In this document: in pieces, positions 6,083-9,051 of the stretch
Numbering within the stretch: position 1 is the stretch's first letter
How the letters are laid out: each line of letters starts with the position of its first letter
DNA from: Acidobacteriota bacterium
GTDB lineage: Bacteria; Acidobacteriota; HRBIN11
Direction: 5' to 3'
Assembly: GCA_030550225.1 (NCBI GenBank)
Contig: JAUQPV010000084.1
Span: 1-9,051 of the forward strand
DNA length: 9,051 nucleotides
Made by a program: the position numbers and the translations under genes
The notes under the pieces: generated by a model
What the model was told of the DNA's origin: nothing
What the model saw: the letters and a program-made list of their open reading frames with translations, nothing else
Databases searched by the model: none

Positions 6083-8539
6083 TCAGGGTTCCCCGGGCCA
6101 GACTTGCCAGGCATCCAGCCGCAAGCCCGGCCCTGGGTTGATCCACAGGAAAGTGTATGGACCGGCCTCGGCATTGACTTCCGCCCAGTCGCAGACCGTA
6201 TAGACGCCGGTGGGTTCGACTCGGCAAGTCCTTCGCAGACGCAGGCGGCCAGTCCGGTCTAGAACCCATAAGGGGAGTTGCATGGGCGTATCGGTCTCAT
6301 TCCGGACCCGGAGTCGCAGGTGCCACCGACCTTCCGGTAGTTGGAGCGTCCAGACGCATAGGGCCTGACCGACGCGAGGCCAGGACTTGACGGCGGCGGC
6401 CTGAGATGCCTGGGGGTCCCATACAGGGATGCCGCCCTCTCGGGGACACTGCTCGAATTCGATGAGCGTATCAACCGAGGGGAGGGGCCGACCGGTCGGA
6501 CTCGGGATTTCGTCGGGCCAGAGCCGGATCGTCTCCGTCCGGCCCGGCTCGAGTCGATACCTTCGGTCGGGAGACGGCTGCCACGCGTGGGGCCAGAAAG
6601 GATCGCTATTCTCGATGATGACGGAGACGGTCCCGTCCGGATGAGCTTCGGTCCCTCGGACCCACAGACCGGGGGTCGGCGGTGGAAACCGACTCCACAG
6701 TTCGACTCGCCGATTCCGGAGGAGGAAGAAAAGGAGGCGGCGGACTCGCTTCGGTTCGTCAGGGCGAGCCGAGAGATAGGCCAGGTTGTTCAGGATCTGG
6801 TCCCGAGTGTCGGGGAAATCGATGAGTACGAAATGGGTAACCCCGAAGCGGTCTAAGATGCCGGCCTGCCAGTTAAGTTTGCGGGGCTCATGGAGCGAAT
6901 AGGCCCGAAAGGGCGTCTCCAGGGCCAGGGTCGGATTGCTCACTAGGACACTCCCGGCAGGGAGGTACTCGGCCAGAAATCGGGAAAAGTCCCGCAAGTC
7001 GGTCGAGGGTCCATAGCGCCACCAGTGGACAGCCCAGGCGGTCTGGACCAAGACCTCAGCCTCGATCAGGACGGCGACGAGGGCAACGGCCCAAGGCCGT
7101 CGGCGTGGGCTCTGAGGGGCAACCCCTCCTCCAGGCACTGGCGTCATTCCGGACGGAACCGGAGGGGGATTCCGCCAACGCCTCCATCTCCGCCCAAGGC
7201 CGACCCCGGCGAGCGTCCCGACCGTCGCCAGGCCTGCCAGCAGGGCCAAGGTCCGGTAGGCCTCGTAATAGTTGTGGGGGAAGGGTCGGGTCGCGTAATC
7301 CAAAAGAGAAGGCCATCGCTCCCAAAGGACATAGAAGGCGGCCGAATTCAGGGTCGTCTTGAGGATCTCGCACCACCACAGGAAGTACCAGGGGGCCCAT
7401 CGCCACGAGCCGGCGGGTCCCAACGAACCGCCGGCAATTCGGTAGAGACCTACCACGGCTAGGAGGAACATGGCCAAGAAGGCCGGGAGCCAAAATCGCA
7501 GGTACCGATAGTATAGGAGACTGTAAACACTGAACTCGCCTAGGAGCCACAGCCACGCGAGTCGCTCCAGAGGCAGGGTTGACACCTCCCGGAGGCGACG
7601 CATGGGGACCGTCAGGACCTGGAGCGCCCCGACGAGCGTCAAGACAGGCATGTACCGGAACATATAGGCCGCCCCCGGCTCCGTCCAGAGATGCCGGAGG
7701 ATGTCCAACCAAGACCGGGGCCGCCGCAGGTCCCAGTCCCATCGGAAGAACATACGGAACATATCCTGGTGGGGCCAGAAGACCAACATCCCCCAAGCCA
7801 GGAAGCCGATGCCCAGACCCAATAGAAGCCAGCGGTATCGGGCCCATATCCGCCGAAGGGACCAGCCTTCCCGCTCGACGGCCACGTCGAGAGAGGCCAG
7901 CAGGAGGGCCAGCGTAAAGGGATGGGTCAGGCTCTTGGTCATGTAGGCCAGGGCTGTCGCTAGGCCGGATCCGAACCAGGACCGAGGCCGCTCGACCCCC
8001 CGGACCCAGAAGTATACGGCCAGGGCCAGAAAGAAGAGGAGCTCACCTGTCCGGTTCCCGATGCGGGCGTAAGTCCAGTGTAAATAATGGACCCCCAGAA
8101 GGGTCATTCCCAGATAAGCCCATAGAAAACCCAAGGTCCGGTAAAGGATAGCGAACACGACGGGTAGGGTCAGGCTCGAGAAGAGGGCCGGCACGACCTG
8201 GGTCTGCCAGTAGCCGACCCCCAGGAGACGGTAGCTCAGATAGGTCACGAGATGGGGCACTGGGTTCAGGTACATGACGTTCCATTCATCGAGCGTCCAG
8301 TGACCCGTCAGGACCTTGTTGCGGGCGTTGACGGCGTAGTTGCCCGAATCGACGAGCTCGCCCCAGCTCCAGTCCAGGTCTTCCGGGGCGTCGTAGGCCA
8401 GAAAGACCCACCGAGGGACGCACAGAAGGAGCCATGTGATGACAACGAGGAGCCACCGCCGATACGGGGTTCCCAGGGATCGCACCGTCATCTGATATGC
8501 TCGCACAGGCCCGTAGGAAGTGCCTAGAAGCGGTCTCAT
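6083..8539 (-). CDS. Integral-membrane glycosyltransferase, GT39/ArnT-like, with soluble C-terminal domain
   Basis: The frame codes for 818 residues. The first 500 or so hold many hydrophobic helices (for example 29-48, 116-135, 139-156, 164-180, 191-216, 237-255, 295-311, 326-344, 349-368, 428-448, 483-503). The first external loop (50-100) carries the pattern DSGNYAVNARNKVLTG, typical of polyprenyl-phosphate-sugar-dependent GT-C enzymes, with D64 as the likely catalytic residue. YYRYLRFWLP (343-352) is another family-like motif. Such enzymes move a sugar from a lipid carrier to protein, lipid or glycan outside the membrane. Residues from about 505 form a soluble tail (PAGSVLVSNPTLALETPFRA, then beta-rich sequence to the end) that I cannot assign. 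The ATG at 8539 lies inside a MITE-like terminal repeat. The in-frame ATG at 8491, 16 codons in and still ahead of the first helix, is a good alternative. Neither has a strong ribosome binding site. Substrate unknown. Confidence 0.8.
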   Translation of the reverse strand: MRPLLGTSYGPVRAYQMTVRSLGTPYRRWLLVVITWLLLCVPRWVFLAYDAPEDLDWSWGELVDSGNYAVNARNKVLTGHWTLDEWNVMYLNPVPHLVTYLSYRLLGVGYWQTQVVPALFSSLTLPVVFAILYRTLGFLWAYLGMTLLGVHYLHWTYARIGNRTGELLFFLALAVYFWVRGVERPRSWFGSGLATALAYMTKSLTHPFTLALLLASLDVAVEREGWSLRRIWARYRWLLLGLGIGFLAWGMLVFWPHQDMFRMFFRWDWDLRRPRSWLDILRHLWTEPGAAYMFRYMPVLTLVGALQVLTVPMRRLREVSTLPLERLAWLWLLGEFSVYSLLYYRYLRFWLPAFLAMFLLAVVGLYRIAGGSLGPAGSWRWAPWYFLWWCEILKTTLNSAAFYVLWERWPSLLDYATRPFPHNYYEAYRTLALLAGLATVGTLAGVGLGRRWRRWRNPPPVPSGMTPVPGGGVAPQSPRRRPWAVALVAVLIEAEVLVQTAWAVHWWRYGPSTDLRDFSRFLAEYLPAGSVLVSNPTLALETPFRAYSLHEPRKLNWQAGILDRFGVTHFVLIDFPDTRDQILNNLAYLSARPDEPKRVRRLLFFLLRNRRVELWSRFPPPTPGLWVRGTEAHPDGTVSVIIENSDPFWPHAWQPSPDRRYRLEPGRTETIRLWPDEIPSPTGRPLPSVDTLIEFEQCPREGGIPVWDPQASQAAAVKSWPRVGQALCVWTLQLPEGRWHLRLRVRNETDTPMQLPLWVLDRTGRLRLRRTCRVEPTGVYTVCDWAEVNAEAGPYTFLWINPGPGLRLDAWQVWPGEP

Positions 8540-8573
8540 AAATCCGATGAGACCGGGATCGGACCCTCGATAT

Positions 8574-8615
8574 TAAACCATAGACCATGGACCACAGACC
8601 ATAGACCTTAGACTT
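8574..8615. repeat. Six-unit heptamer tandem tract inside the MITE-like element
   Basis: The plus-strand units are TAAACCA, TAGACCA, TGGACCA, CAGACCA, TAGACCT and TAGACTT, with consensus TAGACCA. The sequence differs from the GTGTCGG/GAACACC family around the sigma gene, but the 7-bp period and degeneracy are the same. Confidence 0.65.
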
Positions 8616-8626
8616 GCCTGGGTCAA
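8598..8626 (-). promoter_or_regulatory. Candidate promoter inside the MITE facing the glycosyltransferase gene
   Basis: On the minus strand TTGACC (plus 8621-8626, 5 of 6 to the -35 consensus) is separated by 17 bp from TATGGT (plus 8598-8603, 4 of 6 to the -10 consensus). The start site would be near 8591, about 50 nt before ATG 8539 or 100 nt before ATG 8491. The -10 box lies in the heptamer tract. The match is moderate and could be chance. Confidence 0.4.
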
Positions 8627-8691
8627 GGGGGTGCCTCGTCTTAAGAGAATCCTGCCCCGTTTAGGGAAAGGGATTTATGAGATTGCTTCTA

Positions 8692-8948
8692 TACATTGTG
8701 ATTGGGCCGTCCGGTCAGATGCAAGCCACGAACCTGCCGGCAAGCACACTCGGTGATAGAGGTCTCTTAGCAGAGCCGTTCGGTTCGGGAGAATGGCATC
8801 AGGACGGCCTTTCCCATCACCCCGGAAGCACGATTTTCAAGGATGTAGAATACAGGATATGGAGGGCTGGGAGGCCTCGGTGACGGCTTTTTCTCGATCC
8901 CTGGCCCTATCTGCCGACGGCCCACCTGCTGAATGCTTGAAACATCGT
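8692..8948. other. Intergenic stretch between MITE and IS end, no gene seen
   Basis: This 257-bp stretch has only short overlapping frames with no recognisable protein, no strong ribosome binding site of their own and no clear promoter or terminator. A CTTTTTC run at about 8887-8893 has no adequate stem before it. I see nothing further in it; it may be eroded sequence between two insertions. Confidence 0.4.
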
Positions 8949-9051
8949 GAAGCCATCTCATAAATAGTGTCTGAGCAAGAGAATGATGCAGCCGAGCTGC
9001 ACGAAGCCCAGGTAGTTCACCGAATGACGCTCGTAGCGCACCACCAGTCGT
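8949..9051 (-). mobile_element. Insertion sequence end (IS5-like), truncated by the window edge
   Basis: The plus strand at 8949-8965 reads GAAGCCATCTCATAAAT, matching the terminal repeats of the nearby 163-bp element. The transposase stop codon (8958-8960) lies inside this repeat, as is common in compact IS elements whose reading frame reaches the end. The rest of the element, and its other end, lie to the right of the window. Confidence 0.6.
8958..9051 (-). CDS. IS5-family-like transposase, C-terminal fragment (runs off the window)
   Basis: The minus-strand frame beginning at 9050 encodes the last 30 residues and a TGA at 8958-8960. The sequence RLVVRYERHSVNYLGFVQ, followed by a hydrophobic helix LGCIILLLRHYL, matches the usual C-terminus of IS5-group DDE transposases (pattern RLVVRYERR..., then ...F..LACALI...). 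The catalytic domain is outside the window, so activity cannot be judged. The family call rests on this short tail from memory. Confidence 0.6.
   Translation of the reverse strand, partial: RLVVRYERHSVNYLGFVQLGCIILLLRHYL

Larger units (their letters stand above)
8525..8691. mobile_element. MITE-like element with 21-bp terminal inverted repeats
   Basis: Plus-strand 8525-8545 and the reverse complement of 8671-8691 agree at 19 of 21 bases (TAGAAGC, two variable bases, then TCTCATAAATCC). Removing the outermost TA leaves a 163-bp element, 8527-8689, flanked by TA on both sides, which may be a target-site duplication. The 17 core bases also match the IS end at 8949-8965 (15/17 and 16/17), so the element was probably mobilised by that IS family. 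It encodes no protein. It contains a six-unit heptamer tract (8574-8615) and a candidate promoter facing the glycosyltransferase gene. A nested inverted repeat GGTCTCAT/ATGAGACC (8532-8539, 8547-8554) lies at its left end. Confidence 0.65.

Noticed and set aside
6033..6269. N-terminal extension of the laccase-domain protein to 6269
   Set aside because: The extra 79 residues overlap the end of the glycosyltransferase gene, are compositionally unlike the protein, and family members begin near the ATG at 6032.
7056..7847. A 263-codon minus-strand frame inside the glycosyltransferase gene
   Set aside because: It is an alternative frame, rich in Pro, Gly and Arg, within a gene whose own frame shows ordered membrane helices and family motifs.
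8677..8883. A 68-codon plus-strand frame starting in the MITE repeat
   Set aside because: Its start codon comes from the terminal repeat, and the product has no recognisable feature; coding is not supported.
8767..8961. A 64-codon minus-strand frame next to the IS end
   Set aside because: It overlaps the IS terminus, lacks a ribosome binding site and resembles no known protein.

Overview
This window comes from a GC-rich bacterium. All five complete genes I accept, and both partial ones, read on the minus strand, so transcription runs from right to left. The DnaK carries the N-terminal-domain insertion typical of Gram-negative (diderm) Hsp70s. Its partners are a type I DnaJ and an HspR-type MerR regulator, not HrcA/CIRCE. 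Proteins rich in Arg and Trp and poor in Lys, with heavy G/C at third codon positions, fit a high-GC and possibly thermophilic lineage (Acidobacteria-like or a deep-branching phylum). The phylum is an inference I cannot settle from the sequence.

Layout in order of transcription. At 8949-9051 is the end of an insertion sequence, with the last 30 codons of an IS5-like transposase. At about 8525-8691 is a short element bounded by 21-bp inverted repeats that match the IS end, so it looks like a MITE mobilised by that IS family. It sits on the 5' end of a large membrane glycosyltransferase gene (6083-8539). A YfiH/YlmD-type purine nucleoside phosphorylase (laccase-domain) gene follows after 50 bp (5229-6032).

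A strong sigma-70-type promoter at 5180-5208 then drives the chaperone operon: dnaK (3234-5138), dnaJ (1986-3137) and hspR (1549-1989, overlapping dnaJ by ATGA). The promoter overlaps a HAIR-like HspR box and a near-perfect 10-bp inverted repeat. HspR is expected to bind this promoter with DnaK as co-repressor, so the operon would encode its own feedback loop. grpE is absent from the cluster. After a 154-bp gap comes a 313-residue RpoD/RpoS-type sigma factor without region 1.1 (453-1394, TTG start), followed by a hairpin terminator. The window ends inside an unrecognised gene (1-336).

The least expected content is between genes. There are degenerate 7-bp tandem tracts at 362-382, 1411-1445, 1466-1493 and 8574-8615, with an exact 18-bp repeat on both sides of the sigma gene. 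The tract between hspR and the sigma gene forms an imperfect 72-nt inverted repeat around a TTCGAT-AAAG-ATCGAA core. I see no CRISPR array, tRNA, rRNA or clearly new multi-gene system.
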